In this document: positions 47,219 to 56,800 of the stretch, one piece after another
Layout of the letters: each line of letters begins with the position of its first letter
How positions within the stretch are numbered: the first letter of the stretch is position 1
Origin: Rhodococcus sp. SGAir0479
GTDB taxonomy: Bacteria; Actinomycetota; Actinomycetes; Mycobacteriales; Mycobacteriaceae
Reading direction: 5' to 3'
NCBI RefSeq assembly: GCF_005484805.1
Contig: NZ_CP039432.1
Span: 2,852,001-2,916,000 of the forward strand
Length of the DNA: 64,000 nucleotides
The notes under the pieces: generated by a model
The model's input: the letters and a program-made list of their open reading frames with translations, nothing else
Databases searched by the model: none
Told to the model about the DNA's origin: nothing
Translations under genes and position numbers: made by a program

Positions 47219-47520
47219 TACCGCCCGCCCAGCGCGACGACGTTCCCGCCGGTCACGACGTCCTGGCGCTCGTAGGCGTCGGCGGTCTCGGCGAGCGCAC
47301 GGGCGGTGACGTCCGAGGCGGACGACCACACGCCGATCGCACGCGCGAGCCTCAGGTATCCCTCCCGAACCGCCTGCGCCCGCGCCGGATTCGGGCCGCT
47401 CGCGCCGAACCCGCACCCCGCGATCGCGCGCGGCGGACCGCCCAGGGCCTCACTACTCGCCCGCATCGCCCGGGCCGCTGCCCGCACCCTCGCGACATCG
47501 ATCGAAACCACGTCACCCAT
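47218..47520 (-). CDS. Small type VII substrate-like protein with YxxxD motif
   Basis: A 100-residue helical protein in the place of Rv3440c, with features of EspC-type type VII targets: IDVARVRAAARAMRASSEALGG as helix 1, a turn with Trp65 (GVWSS; Ser where WXG has Gly), and helix 2 ending ETADAYERQDVVTGG, where Tyr83-x3-Asp87 matches the YxxxD/E export signal. The gene directly precedes the 504-residue WXG-type protein with a one-base overlap, as expected for heterodimeric substrates. Which ESX system exports it is unknown; ESX-4 lies about 4 kb away. Confidence 0.68.
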   Translation of the reverse strand: MGDVVSIDVARVRAAARAMRASSEALGGPPRAIAGCGFGASGPNPARAQAVREGYLRLARAIGVWSSASDVTARALAETADAYERQDVVTGGNVVALGGR

Positions 47521-47615
47521 CCGCTCCACCCTCCGCGTTTGTCGATTCGGACCCTTCGTCCATGTTCGACGCACGTGATGCCGTTGCGGTTCCGCCCGCC
47601 GTCGGGCTCGAGTGG

Positions 47616-47679
47616 TGGTCGGGCCGGGTGATGGCTGGGCCGGGTGCTGGTCGGGCCGGGTGATGGTCGGGCTAGGTGG
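47616..47679. repeat. Four imperfect 16-bp tandem repeats across the glmM stop
   Basis: Units of TGGTCGGGCCGGGTGA type start at 47616, 47632, 47648 and 47664. The glmM stop codon (47672-47674, minus strand) is inside the last unit, so repeat change would alter the 3' end region of the mRNA. Confidence 0.75.
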
Positions 47680-49009
47680 ACGCCACCTTCTCGGCGAGCG
47701 TCTCGGCGATGCGCCGGGCCGTCTCGGGGTCCGCGGCCTCCACCATCACGCGTACCAGCTGCTCGGTGCCGGACGGACGCAGCAGCACACGGCCGGTGTC
47801 GCCGAGCTCGGCCTCCGCGTCGGCCACCGCCGCCCGGACGTGGGACGCCGCGGCAACCGCGGCCTTGTCGGAGACCCTGACGTTGACGAGGACCTGCGGC
47901 AGCGAGGTCATCGCACCGGCGAGCTCCGCGAGCGAGCGGCCGGTCGCCGCCATCCGCCCCATCAGCCGCAGACCCGTGAGGACACCGTCACCCGTGGTGC
48001 CGTGTCCCGGCAGCACGACGTGCCCGGACTGCTCGCCGCCCAGGCTGAAACCGCCGGCACGCAACTCCTCGAGCACGTACCGATCACCGACGGCGGTGGT
48101 ACGCAACGTGATTCCGGCTTCACGCATCGCGATGTGCAGACCCATGTTGCTCATGACGGTCGCGACGAGCGTGTTCTCGACGAGGAGCCCGGACTCGTGC
48201 ATCCCGATCGCCAGGACGGTCATGATCGCGTCCCCGTCGACGACGGCGCCGCTCGCATCCACCGCGAGACAACGATCCGCGTCACCGTCGTGGGCGAGAC
48301 CGAGATCGGCGCCGTGCTCGACCACCGCTCGCTGCAGTCCCTCGAGGTGCGTCGACCCGCAGCCGTCGTTGATGTTGAGCCCGTCCGGGTCGGCGTTCAC
48401 GGCGATCACCGTGGCGCCCGCGGCCCGGTAGGCCTCGGGGGCGACCGTCGAGGCCGCACCGTGTGCGCAGTCGACCACCACGGTGAGGCCGTCGAGTCGG
48501 GTGTCGAGGGCTCCGGCGAGATGGGCCAGGTATCGGCCGGTGGCGTCGAACGCGACCTCGACGCGGCCGATGCCCGCGCCGGTGGGCCGCCGAGCGGGGC
48601 CGGTCGCGATGGCGGCCTCGATGCGGTCCTCGATCTCGTCGTCGAGTTTGTGGCCGCCGGCCGCGAAGATCTTGATGCCGTTGTCGGGCATGGGATTGTG
48701 CGACGCCGAGATCATCACGCCCAGCGCGGCGCCGTAGGCGCCGGTCAGGTACGCGACCGCCGGCGTGGGGAGGATGCCGACGAGGACGACGTCGACACCG
48801 GCCGCGGTGAGACCGGCGGTCACGGCCGCCTCGAGCATCTCGCCGCTCGCACGCGGGTCCCGGCCCACGACGGCGATGGGCCGCTCCGGCCCCGGTCCTT
48901 GCGGTGCGAGCACCTCCGCGGCCGCGGCCGCCACCTTCAGTGCCAGTTCCGCGGTCAGCTCCGCGTTCGCCAAGCCGCGCACGCCGTCCGTGCCGAACAT
49001 ACGACCCAT
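47672..49009 (-). CDS. glmM: Phosphoglucosamine mutase GlmM
   Basis: Interconverts glucosamine-6-phosphate and glucosamine-1-phosphate on the route to UDP-GlcNAc. 446 residues, normal size. It begins [15 protein letters not shown]; the phosphoserine is Ser103 in [10 protein letters not shown]; the Mg site is [16 protein letters not shown] binds sugar and [12 protein letters not shown] binds phosphate. The ATG at 49009 is chosen because the family begins exactly here; the longer frame runs into the rpsI terminator. It is downstream of rplM-rpsI behind a hairpin, so probably has its own promoter. Confidence 0.96.
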   Translation of the reverse strand: MGRMFGTDGVRGLANAELTAELALKVAAAAAEVLAPQGPGPERPIAVVGRDPRASGEMLEAAVTAGLTAAGVDVVLVGILPTPAVAYLTGAYGAALGVMISASHNPMPDNGIKIFAAGGHKLDDEIEDRIEAAIATGPARRPTGAGIGRVEVAFDATGRYLAHLAGALDTRLDGLTVVVDCAHGAASTVAPEAYRAAGATVIAVNADPDGLNINDGCGSTHLEGLQRAVVEHGADLGLAHDGDADRCLAVDASGAVVDGDAIMTVLAIGMHESGLLVENTLVATVMSNMGLHIAMREAGITLRTTAVGDRYVLEELRAGGFSLGGEQSGHVVLPGHGTTGDGVLTGLRLMGRMAATGRSLAELAGAMTSLPQVLVNVRVSDKAAVAAASHVRAAVADAEAELGDTGRVLLRPSGTEQLVRVMVEAADPETARRIAETLAEKVAST

Positions 49010-49065
49010 GTGAATCCGATCCCTCGCAATCCGGGTTGTCCGGGCGAGTAGCCCGGTAAAACACA

Positions 49066-49109
49066 AGAGCAGGCGTCCGGTAGCGAAGAACTCTACGAAC
49101 GCCTGCTCT
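49066..49109 (-). terminator. Terminator after rplM-rpsI
   Basis: AGAGCAGGCGT (49066-49076) pairs with ACGCCTGCTCT (49099-49109), 11-bp stem, followed on the minus strand by a TTTT run within ten bases. Confidence 0.85.
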
Positions 49110-49160
49110 CGTGGAAGAACAGGTGCCGGAGCCGACACGGATGTCGGCCCCGGCGACACA

Positions 49161-49667
49161 TCAGCGCTTGGAGTACTGAGATGCCTTGCGGGCCTTCTTC
49201 AGGCCGTACTTCTTGCGCTCGACGGCGCGGGCGTCACGCGTCAGGAAGCCGGCGCGCTTGAGCGCGGGGCGATCCTCGGCGGTGACCTCGACCAGGGCGC
49301 GGGAGATGGCGAGACGCAGAGCGCCGGCCTGGCCCGACGGGCCGCCACCGGTGAGGAGGGCGGTGATGTCGAAGGACTCGGTGCGCTCGACCATGACCAG
49401 CGGAGCCTTGATCAGCTGCTGGTGCACCTTGTTCGGGAAGTAGTCCTCGAGGGTGCGCCCGTTGAGCTTGAACTCGCCGGTGCCCGGGGTCAGGCGGACG
49501 CGGACGACCGCCTCCTTACGACGGCCGACGGTCTGAACCGGACGGTCGATCGCGATCGGGGCCTGCGGAGCGGCCTCGAAGCTCTCGGTGGCCTCGGTCT
49601 CGGTGGTGTACTCCGAGAGCTCTTCTGCCGCGACCTCGACGGCCTCGTTGAAATCTTCGTTGCTCAT
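49161..49667 (-). CDS. rpsI: 30S ribosomal protein S9
   Basis: 168 residues including an N-terminal acidic extension of about 40 ([19 protein letters not shown] and following) found in actinobacterial S9. The core has [32 protein letters not shown] and ends with the classic [12 protein letters not shown] tail reaching the P site. Overlaps rplM by 4 bp. Confidence 0.98.
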   Translation of the reverse strand: MSNEDFNEAVEVAAEELSEYTTETEATESFEAAPQAPIAIDRPVQTVGRRKEAVVRVRLTPGTGEFKLNGRTLEDYFPNKVHQQLIKAPLVMVERTESFDITALLTGGGPSGQAGALRLAISRALVEVTAEDRPALKRAGFLTRDARAVERKKYGLKKARKASQYSKR

Positions 49668-50107
49668 TGGGCGACCTGCTTGATCTCGAACGGAACCGGC
49701 TGCTGCGCGGTGTGGGGGTGGGTCGGGCCTGCGTAGACCTTCAGCTTGCCCGCGATGGCGCGGCCCAGCTTGTTCTTGGGGAGCATGCCGACGACGGCCT
49801 TCTCCACGAGACGATCCGGGTTCTTCTCGAGAACCTCGCCGACCGAACGGGACTTGAGGCCACCCGGATGTCCGGAGTGGTGGTACAGGAACTTGTCCGT
49901 ACGCTTGTTGCCGCTGATGGCAACCTTGTCGGCATTGATGATGACGACGAAGTCGCCACCGTCGATGTGCGGTGCAAAGGTGGGCTTGTGCTTGCCGCGG
50001 AGCAGGTTGGCTGCCTGCACGGCAAGGCGACCGAGCACCACGTCAGTGGCGTCGATGACGTGCCAGGTACGGGTCACGTCTCCGGCCTTCGGGGAATACG
50101 TAGGCAC
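49664..50107 (-). CDS. rplM: 50S ribosomal protein L13
   Basis: 147 residues, full length: [24 protein letters not shown], then [22 protein letters not shown] and [20 protein letters not shown] at 50107 is preceded by AGGAAG. First gene of rplM-rpsI; a longer frame upstream lacks similarity. Confidence 0.97.
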   Translation of the reverse strand: MPTYSPKAGDVTRTWHVIDATDVVLGRLAVQAANLLRGKHKPTFAPHIDGGDFVVIINADKVAISGNKRTDKFLYHHSGHPGGLKSRSVGEVLEKNPDRLVEKAVVGMLPKNKLGRAIAGKLKVYAGPTHPHTAQQPVPFEIKQVAQ

Positions 50108-50266
50108 AGAACTTCCTCGTCTGTTCGTTTCTGCTGCTGGCCGGGCGTACTGCACGGACGGTTCCCGGCGGCCAGTTGAGACCCGGAAACCACCTCTGCG
50201 CGTCACATGGACACGGCAGGAGACGGTACGCCGACGTAGAACGATACCGGCTGGGGCGGAGCAGGG

Positions 50267-51529
50267 TCAAAAGGGGCCGCCGTCCGCCGCCGTGAGGGCG
50301 TCGCCCAGGCGTTCCACCGCCCACGCGAGGTCCGCCTCCTCGATCACGAGGGGCGGCGCTATCCGGATCGTGCCCTCGTGAGCGTCCTTCGCCAGTACCC
50401 GGCGCGCCAGCAACCGCTCGCAGATCACCCGTGCCGGCGGCTCGCCCGCGGCCAGCTCGACACCGGCCCACAGTCCGCGCCCGCGCACCTGCGCGACCCG
50501 GCCGGCCGGCAGTTGCCGTAGCTCACGGTGGAGGAAGTCGCCCAGGTCGCGGCTGCGGCGCTGGTAGACGCCGGTCTCGAGCAGCCGGACGACCGCGCTG
50601 CCGAGCGCGCACGCCAACGGGTTGCCGCCGAAGGTGCTGCCGTGCTGACCCGGGCGGAGAACGTCCATGACGTCGCGGTCCGCCGCCACCGCGGACACGG
50701 GCACGATCCCGCCGCCCAGCGCCTTGCCGAGGATGTAGACGTCGGGCACGACTTGCTCGTGGTCGCACGCGAACGTGTACCCGGTGCGGCCCAGGCCGCT
50801 CTGGATCTCGTCGGCGAGCATGAGAACGTCACGGTCGTCGCACAGACGGCGCACCCCGGCGAGATAGCCGTCGGGAGGTACCCGCACGCCGGCCTCGCCC
50901 TGGATCGGTTCGACCAGCACCGCCACCGTACGGTCGGTGATCGCGTCGGCCAGCCGGTCGAGATCGCCGTACTCGACCGAGACGAACCCGGGCGGGAACG
51001 GACCGAAGCCGTCCCGGGCGTCCGGATCGGTCGAGAACCCGACGATCCCGATGGTGCGGCCGTGGAAGTTCCCGGTGAACGTGACGACCTCGGCGCGGTC
51101 GGCGGGCACACCCTTGACCTCGTACCCCCACTTGCGCGCCAGTTTGAGCGCGGTCTCCACGGCCTCGGCGCCGGTGTTCATCGGCAGCACGGCATCCTTG
51201 CCGCACAGACGGGCGACGTCGGCGCAGAACGTGGCGAACCGGTCGTGCTGGAACGCCCGGCTCGTCAGCGTCAGCCGCCCGATCTGCTCGCGCGCCACCT
51301 CGACCAGCTCGGGGTGCGCGTGCCCGAAGTTCAGCGCCGAGTACCCGGCGAGCACGTCGAGATAGTCGACGCCGTCGACTCCCCGCACCCAGGCGCCCCG
51401 CCCCGAGGTGATCACCACCGGGAGCGGACTGTAGTTGTGCGCACTGTGCGCCTCGCCGCGGTCGAGTTCGGCCGCGGTGGCGGCCGTGACCGGGACGAGC
51501 TCGGTATCGAGACGATCTCCCGCCGGCAT
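50267..51529 (-). CDS. rocD: Ornithine aminotransferase RocD
   Basis: A 420-residue class III aminotransferase transferring the delta-amino group of ornithine to 2-oxoglutarate, in arginine/proline breakdown. Matching blocks: HNYSPLPVVI, NTGAEAVETALKLARKWGY, GNFHGRTIGIVGFSTD, VEPIQGEAGVRVPPDGYL, LADEIQSGLGRTG, ILGKALGGG (PLP lysine) and GSTFGGNPLACA; the close fit to B. subtilis RocD blocks supports ornithine specificity. GGGAGG precedes the ATG. In M. tuberculosis no gene stands between esxT and rplM, so this is an insertion into a conserved boundary. It may be an arginine or ornithine catabolic gene moved here. Confidence 0.85.
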   Translation of the reverse strand: MPAGDRLDTELVPVTAATAAELDRGEAHSAHNYSPLPVVITSGRGAWVRGVDGVDYLDVLAGYSALNFGHAHPELVEVAREQIGRLTLTSRAFQHDRFATFCADVARLCGKDAVLPMNTGAEAVETALKLARKWGYEVKGVPADRAEVVTFTGNFHGRTIGIVGFSTDPDARDGFGPFPPGFVSVEYGDLDRLADAITDRTVAVLVEPIQGEAGVRVPPDGYLAGVRRLCDDRDVLMLADEIQSGLGRTGYTFACDHEQVVPDVYILGKALGGGIVPVSAVAADRDVMDVLRPGQHGSTFGGNPLACALGSAVVRLLETGVYQRRSRDLGDFLHRELRQLPAGRVAQVRGRGLWAGVELAAGEPPARVICERLLARRVLAKDAHEGTIRIAPPLVIEEADLAWAVERLGDALTAADGGPF

Positions 51530-51630
51530 GGAATCTGCCCCTCCCGCCTGGCGCCGGGCGCCACTGGACTTCGGGTCAGGCCAGTATCCGCCGACCCACC
51601 CTCGGCGGCAATGGTTCTCGTCCCGACACC

Positions 51631-51667
51631 CGTGTGCCCCGACGGCTCTCCTCCGTCGGGGCACACG
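51631..51667 (-). terminator. Terminator after esxU-esxT
   Basis: 51631-51645 pairs perfectly with 51653-51667 (15-bp stem, 7-nt loop), 21 bp after the esxT stop. It isolates the esx pair from rocD. Confidence 0.8.
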
Positions 51668-51687
51668 ATTCGGACGTAGTGCGGAAG

Positions 51688-51972
51688 CTACGCCCAGCTG
51701 TTGGCAGCGGCGGTGTTCACCTGCTGCATGTCCGCGTTGCCCTGGCCGACCACGCGGCCGACGGCGTCGAGGATCTGGTTGAGTTCGAGCGCCGCCGAGT
51801 CCCACTTGGCCTGCTGCGCCTGGTAGGCCTCCGACGCCGAGCCCTCCCACTCCGCGACCATCGGCGCGATGTGGGTCTTGAGGTCGTCCAGCTTGCCGTT
51901 CATCTGAGCCTGGATCGAGTCGATCCGAAGCTTGAGCGCTTCGATCTGCCCGAACGAGTAACGCATGGTCAT
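51688..51972 (-). CDS. esxT: WXG100 protein EsxT (ESX-4)
   Basis: A 94-residue WXG100 protein: two helices with a turn at Trp42-Glu-Gly44 (AEWEGSASEAY). It is the ESX-4 substrate next to rplM in mycobacteria. No exact YxxxD/E motif follows, so export may depend on the partner EsxU or on a variant signal. The start may be the ATG at 51972 or at 51966. It follows esxU by 48 bp and both end at a strong terminator. Expected to form a heterodimer with EsxU. Confidence 0.88.
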   Translation of the reverse strand: MTMRYSFGQIEALKLRIDSIQAQMNGKLDDLKTHIAPMVAEWEGSASEAYQAQQAKWDSAALELNQILDAVGRVVGQGNADMQQVNTAAANSWA

Positions 51973-52020
51973 GACTGCTCCTGTCCGTACTGGAATGATC
52001 TGGAATTCAGGCGAGCGGAA

Positions 52021-52335
52021 TCAGATGTTGAGGCTGCTCGCGACGTTGGTGAGCGAGCTCGTGTGGTCCTGCTGAGCGGTGTCGTACGAGACACTGTTGG
52101 ACTTGATGTTCTCGCTGATCGCGTCGAGCGCCTGGCCCAGCTTGTTCGCGCTGGCGTCCCAACGCTCCATGAGGCTGTGGAACGCGATGGCCGCGGAGCC
52201 CTCCCAACCGCCGCGGATCCCGTCCACCTCACCCTTGAGGGTGCTCAGCAGACCCTGGATTTCCGTCCGCACATCGCTGACGCGACGCGAGGTGGCCTCC
52301 ATGGTCTCGACGGTGGTCCTCATCTGATCGCTCAC
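52021..52335 (-). CDS. esxU: WXG100 protein EsxU (ESX-4)
   Basis: A 104-residue WXG100 protein with the turn Trp44-Glu-Gly46 (GGWEGSAAIAF) between helices of about 8-38 and 48-90. Near the end, SYDTAQQDH places Tyr84 with Gln88 instead of Asp/Glu, so the usual YxxxD/E signal is not exact. It precedes esxT and is the expected partner. In the mycobacterial locus esxU and esxT occur in the same order. Confidence 0.88.
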   Translation of the reverse strand: MSDQMRTTVETMEATSRRVSDVRTEIQGLLSTLKGEVDGIRGGWEGSAAIAFHSLMERWDASANKLGQALDAISENIKSNSVSYDTAQQDHTSSLTNVASSLNI

Positions 52336-52524
52336 TTCGACTCCTTTGGATGCATCCCGACGCCCACGGCACCGGATCTCGCTTCCGCGTCCCGCCCCAC
52401 CGATGCCCCCCAGGGACTCGCCGCAGTCAGTTCGCGCCTACATGTGGTTTGACGCACTCGGGCGTCGATTCGGTTCCCTCGCTTCCGGATCTTTTTCCGG
52501 ACCCTGCACTGGTACCGCGGCGGC

Positions 52525-53826
52525 TCAGTACGCCCGGACCACGACACTGCGGATCGCCTGCTCGCACGCGCTCGTCAGCGCGTCCCAGTCCCCGACCCGG
52601 AACTGGCAGCCCACGCTCACCTGCACGCCGTCCTCCACCAGGACGTGCCACCGCACCCGGGACCGGTCGTCCGGCGACTCCAGATACGAGACGCCCACCC
52701 GGCCCGCGACCTCGGCTGCGGGATCGAACTCGGAGAAGGGGCCGGCCGGTCCACGGTCGGCGATCCGCCGTTCCAGCGCGCGGGCGACGGTGGCGATGTC
52801 GGAGCCCGCGCCGACGGCCGTCGGGATCACGACGATCCGGCGGTCACCGGTGCCGTCGGGCGTCAGATCGAGACGGCCCGGCTCCGGTGACCGCGACCGC
52901 CACCCGGACGGCAGTTCGACACTCGCCGGACCGATCTCGAAGCGCTGCAACGTCTGGACTGCATCGACGGCAGCGGGTTCACGGTCCGGGCGGAATGCGA
53001 CGGCGGCCCCCACGACCGCCGCGGCGACGACCAGCGCACCGCCCGCGCCGACCAGGACCGCACGCCCCCGCGGGCGTCGCGTCCGCACGGCCGGTGTCGG
53101 ATGCGCCGGTCCGGCGTCCGCCCAGAGCCCCGATTCGACTGCCGGCGCCGCCGGACCGGCGGGCGGCTGCGGTTCGACACGGACGATGTCGTGGGCCGAG
53201 ACGAATGTCACCGAACCGATTGCCCCGGAAACGATCCGGCGCAGGTCCGCATCGTCGGCGCCGGTCACCAGGACGGCGTCCACCGCCCCAGCACCCGCCA
53301 CCGCCTCGATCAGACTCCCGAGCCCGGCGACGGCCGCGGGATCGTCCCGCACGTCGAGGCTGCCCGTCGTCGGAGCGATCTCGCACGCCGCGATCGTCGG
53401 GTGTCCGTCCCGGTTCCGCTCGACCAGTGTCGCGGTACACGACAGCGGCGCCAGCTCGAGCACGACCCACCGGGCGGCGCCCGCGGGAGCTCGCACTGCC
53501 TCCGCGGTCGGCACGACGGACGCGTCGCGGGCACATCGCCGCGCTGCCGACTCGAGGACCTGTCTGCGCACCGCTCCCCAGTGCGAGGGATGCACGACCT
53601 CGAGTTCGTCGACGAATTCCGATCCCTCGGTGGCACTTACGAGCGCCCTCGCGAGGGCGGCGGCAAGGACGTCCGCCGTGGGTACGCGGTGTCCGCCCAC
53701 CAGCAGGTGATCGTCGTCGATGCAGTCGAGGCAGTCACGGATCGTCTCGTCGGGAACCTCCACGCTCCCCCGGCCGGTCCCGACCCGGATCGCGTCGTCG
53801 CCGAAGCACACCCGCGTCCCCGTCAC
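52525..53826 (-). CDS. Type VII secretion-associated protein, Rv3446c family
   Basis: A 433-residue protein of the family found only in ESX-4 loci (Rv3446c, TIGR03931). The N-terminal half is an actin-fold-like region (VVLELAPLSCTATLVER, AVLVTGADDADLRRIVSG), a membrane helix lies at about 250-272 (GRAVLVGAGGALVVAAAVVGAAVAF), and the C-terminal extracellular domain (about 285-433) holds VELPSGWRSRSPEPGRLDL and two Cys. GTG at 53826 overlaps the eccC4 stop by 4 bp (GTGA), so it is translated with EccC4. It may couple the ATPase to the membrane complex; function not known. Confidence 0.82.
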   Translation of the reverse strand: MTGTRVCFGDDAIRVGTGRGSVEVPDETIRDCLDCIDDDHLLVGGHRVPTADVLAAALARALVSATEGSEFVDELEVVHPSHWGAVRRQVLESAARRCARDASVVPTAEAVRAPAGAARWVVLELAPLSCTATLVERNRDGHPTIAACEIAPTTGSLDVRDDPAAVAGLGSLIEAVAGAGAVDAVLVTGADDADLRRIVSGAIGSVTFVSAHDIVRVEPQPPAGPAAPAVESGLWADAGPAHPTPAVRTRRPRGRAVLVGAGGALVVAAAVVGAAVAFRPDREPAAVDAVQTLQRFEIGPASVELPSGWRSRSPEPGRLDLTPDGTGDRRIVVIPTAVGAGSDIATVARALERRIADRGPAGPFSEFDPAAEVAGRVGVSYLESPDDRSRVRWHVLVEDGVQVSVGCQFRVGDWDALTSACEQAIRSVVVRAY

Positions 53827-56800
53827 AGCGACGGCAACCAGGCGAGCTGCACCAGCGACGTCCCGCGGCGGGAGACGAAGGTGCCCCGCCCGGGTGGCAT
53901 CTCGCTGGGACGGACCGTGCCGATGAGGTTGCCCTCGTCCCGGCTGCCGCTCAGCACCAACCCCGCCGGCACCAGGTCCCGCATGCGGGCGATGACTGGC
54001 TCGTACAACGCACGGGACGCGCCGCCCGATCGGCGGGCGACGATCAGGTGCAGACCGAGGTCCTGTGCGTGTGCGAGGTAGTCCAGCAGTGGGGTCAGCG
54101 GATTCCCGCTCGATGTCGCGACGAGGTCGTAGTCGTCGACGACGACGTAGATCTCCGGCCCGGACCACCAGGAGCGCTCACGCAACTGCTGCTGGGTCGT
54201 GTCCGGGCCCGGCATCCGCGACGCGAGGATCCCCGCGAGGTCGGTCATCATCGTCGCGAGCGTGGTCGCCGAGGCGGCGTATCCGGCCAGGTGGTCGCCC
54301 TCGACCACCCCGAGCATGGTGCGCCGGTAATCGCCGATGATGAGCTTCGCCTGCCGGGGCGTGTTCGACTCCATCAGCCCCGCGCAGATTCCTCGCAGCA
54401 GAGTCGTCTTGCCTGATGCGCTGTCACCGAAGACGAGGAAGTGCGGCTGGTCCGCGAAATCGAGGTACACCGGAGCCAGTTCGGCCTCGTCGATCCCGAT
54501 CGGCACCGCGAGACACGCAGCGTCCGGCTCCCCCGCACCGAGCCGCTGCCCGGCGGTGACGGCGAGGAGCCGGTCGCGAGGGATCCGGTCGGGCAGCATC
54601 CGTACGGCGGGGGCGGGCGGCCCGGGACGGACCACCGCGAGGTGCTCGACCGCACCGGCGACCGCGGCGCCGAGGTCGTCGGTGCGGCTCGCACCGTCCA
54701 ACCGGGGCAGGGCGACCAGCAGGTGCAGCCCCTCGCGGGTGATGCCGCGCCCCGGCCGGCCACCCGGAACGAGCATCGCCTTGGCACGTCCCACGTCCGA
54801 GTCCGTCGGATCCCCGAGGCGCAGTTCGATCCTGGTGCCGAGCTGGTCCTTGAGCGCCGGCCTGATGTCGGCCCAGCGCGGCGTGGCCAACACCACGTGC
54901 ACACCGAACGACAGGCCATGGCCGGCCAGGGCGGTGATCTGCGGTTCGAGTGCCTCGAAGTCCTGCCGGATGCTGGGCCAGCCGTCGACCACCAGGAAGA
55001 CGTCCCCGAACCGGTCGTCGGCCGCTGGCCCGTCGGCTCCGTCGCCGCGCAGTTGCCGAAACTGCGCCATCGACTCGATGCCGAGTTCGCGGAAGCGCCG
55101 TTCGCGCTGTCGCGCGAGTGTGGTCATCTCGGCCACCGTGCGCCGCACCAGGTCCACGTCGAGGCGGTTCGCGACCGCCCCCACGTGGGGAAGCCCGGCC
55201 AGACCGGACAGGGTGCCGCCACCGAAGTCCAGGCAGTAGAACTGCACTTGCTGCGGCGAATGCCCGACGGCCATCGACATGATCAGGGTGCGCAGCAGCG
55301 TCGACTTGCCGGACTGTGGACCGCCCACGACGGCGACGTTGCCGGTCGAACCGGCCAGGTCGGCGACCAACAGGTCGCGGCGCTGGTCGAACGGACGGTC
55401 GACCACACCGATCGGAGCCCGCAGCGTACTGACGGCGGGCACCGGCCCCGTGAGCGCGGAGGCCGGCACGATCCGGTCGAGGGCGGGGGCGGCGTCGAGC
55501 GGCGGCAGCCACACCTCGTGGGCCGCCGGGCCGCGGCCGCGGATCCGGTGGACGAGGACCTCGAGCACGGACCGCGGATCGGTGTCCGCCTCCGGTGCCG
55601 GTGCCGGCTCCGGCTCGAGCGGCCTCACCTGCTGTTCGATCGCGGGCACCGAGACCGGTGTCGCCGTGAACGCGCGGGGCCGCAGGTCGACGTCCGGCGC
55701 CGCCCCTTCCGTGGATCGGTGACCACTCTCGGTCTCGTAGGGTCCGGAGACGTACGACGCCTGGAAGCGCACGATCTCGGCGGAGTCGCACTTGAGGTAG
55801 CCGGCGCCGGGCGACGCGGGCAGGTGGTAGGCGTCCGGCACGCCCAGGACGGTGCGAGACTCGTTGGCCGAGAACGTCTTGAGGCCGATGCGATACGACA
55901 GGTGACTGTCGAGGCCCCGCAGCTTGCCCTCCTCGAGCCGCTGGCTGGCCAGCAGCAGGTGCATGTGCAGCGACCGTCCGAGCCGGCCGATGGCGACGAA
56001 CAGGTCCGCGAACTCGGGTTGCTGGCTGAGCAACTCGGAGAACTCGTCGACCACGATGAACAGAGCGGGCAGCGGAGCCAGGTCGGCGCCCGCGCTGCGC
56101 GCCCTCTCGTACTCGGTGACGTTCGCGAAGTTGCCGGCGGCCCGGAGCAGTTCCTGCCGCCGGTTCATCTCGCCGGCGAGCGCGTCCTTCATGCGGTCGA
56201 CCATCGCGAGCTCCTCGGCGAGATTGGTGATGACCGCGGCGACGTGCGGCGCGTCGTCGAGGCCGAGGAAGGTCGCACCGCCCTTGAAGTCGACGAGGAC
56301 GAGATTGAGGGCCTCCGGCGAATGCGTCGCCAGGAGTCCGAGCACGAGCGTGCGGAGGAACTCGGACTTGCCGGAGCCGGTGGCGCCGATGCACAGACCG
56401 TGCGGGCCCATGCCGTTCTCGGCCGCCTCCTTGAGGTCCAACTCGACGGGACTGCCGTCCACACCGACCCCGATCGGTACCCGCAGCCGGTCCCGTCCGT
56501 GGCGCGGCATCCACGCGCGTGCGGGATCGAACGCGCCGACGTCCCCGAGCCCGAGCAGCCTGCTCCATCCGGCCGCGACGGGTGCTCCGTCCTCGCTGCC
56601 CGGCTCCGTGGCCGTGCGCGGGGCGATCCGGTAGGGAGCCAGCCGCCGTGCCGCGGACGTCGCATCCCGGACGGTGAGGACGTCCGCGGTCGCGAACGTC
56701 TCCGTGCCGGCACCACTGCGGGCGCCGAGGGCACCGTCCGAGGTCACGAGTTGCAGTCCGCGGGTGGCCGCGAGGCGCGGGCAGTAACCACTCAGGTCGA

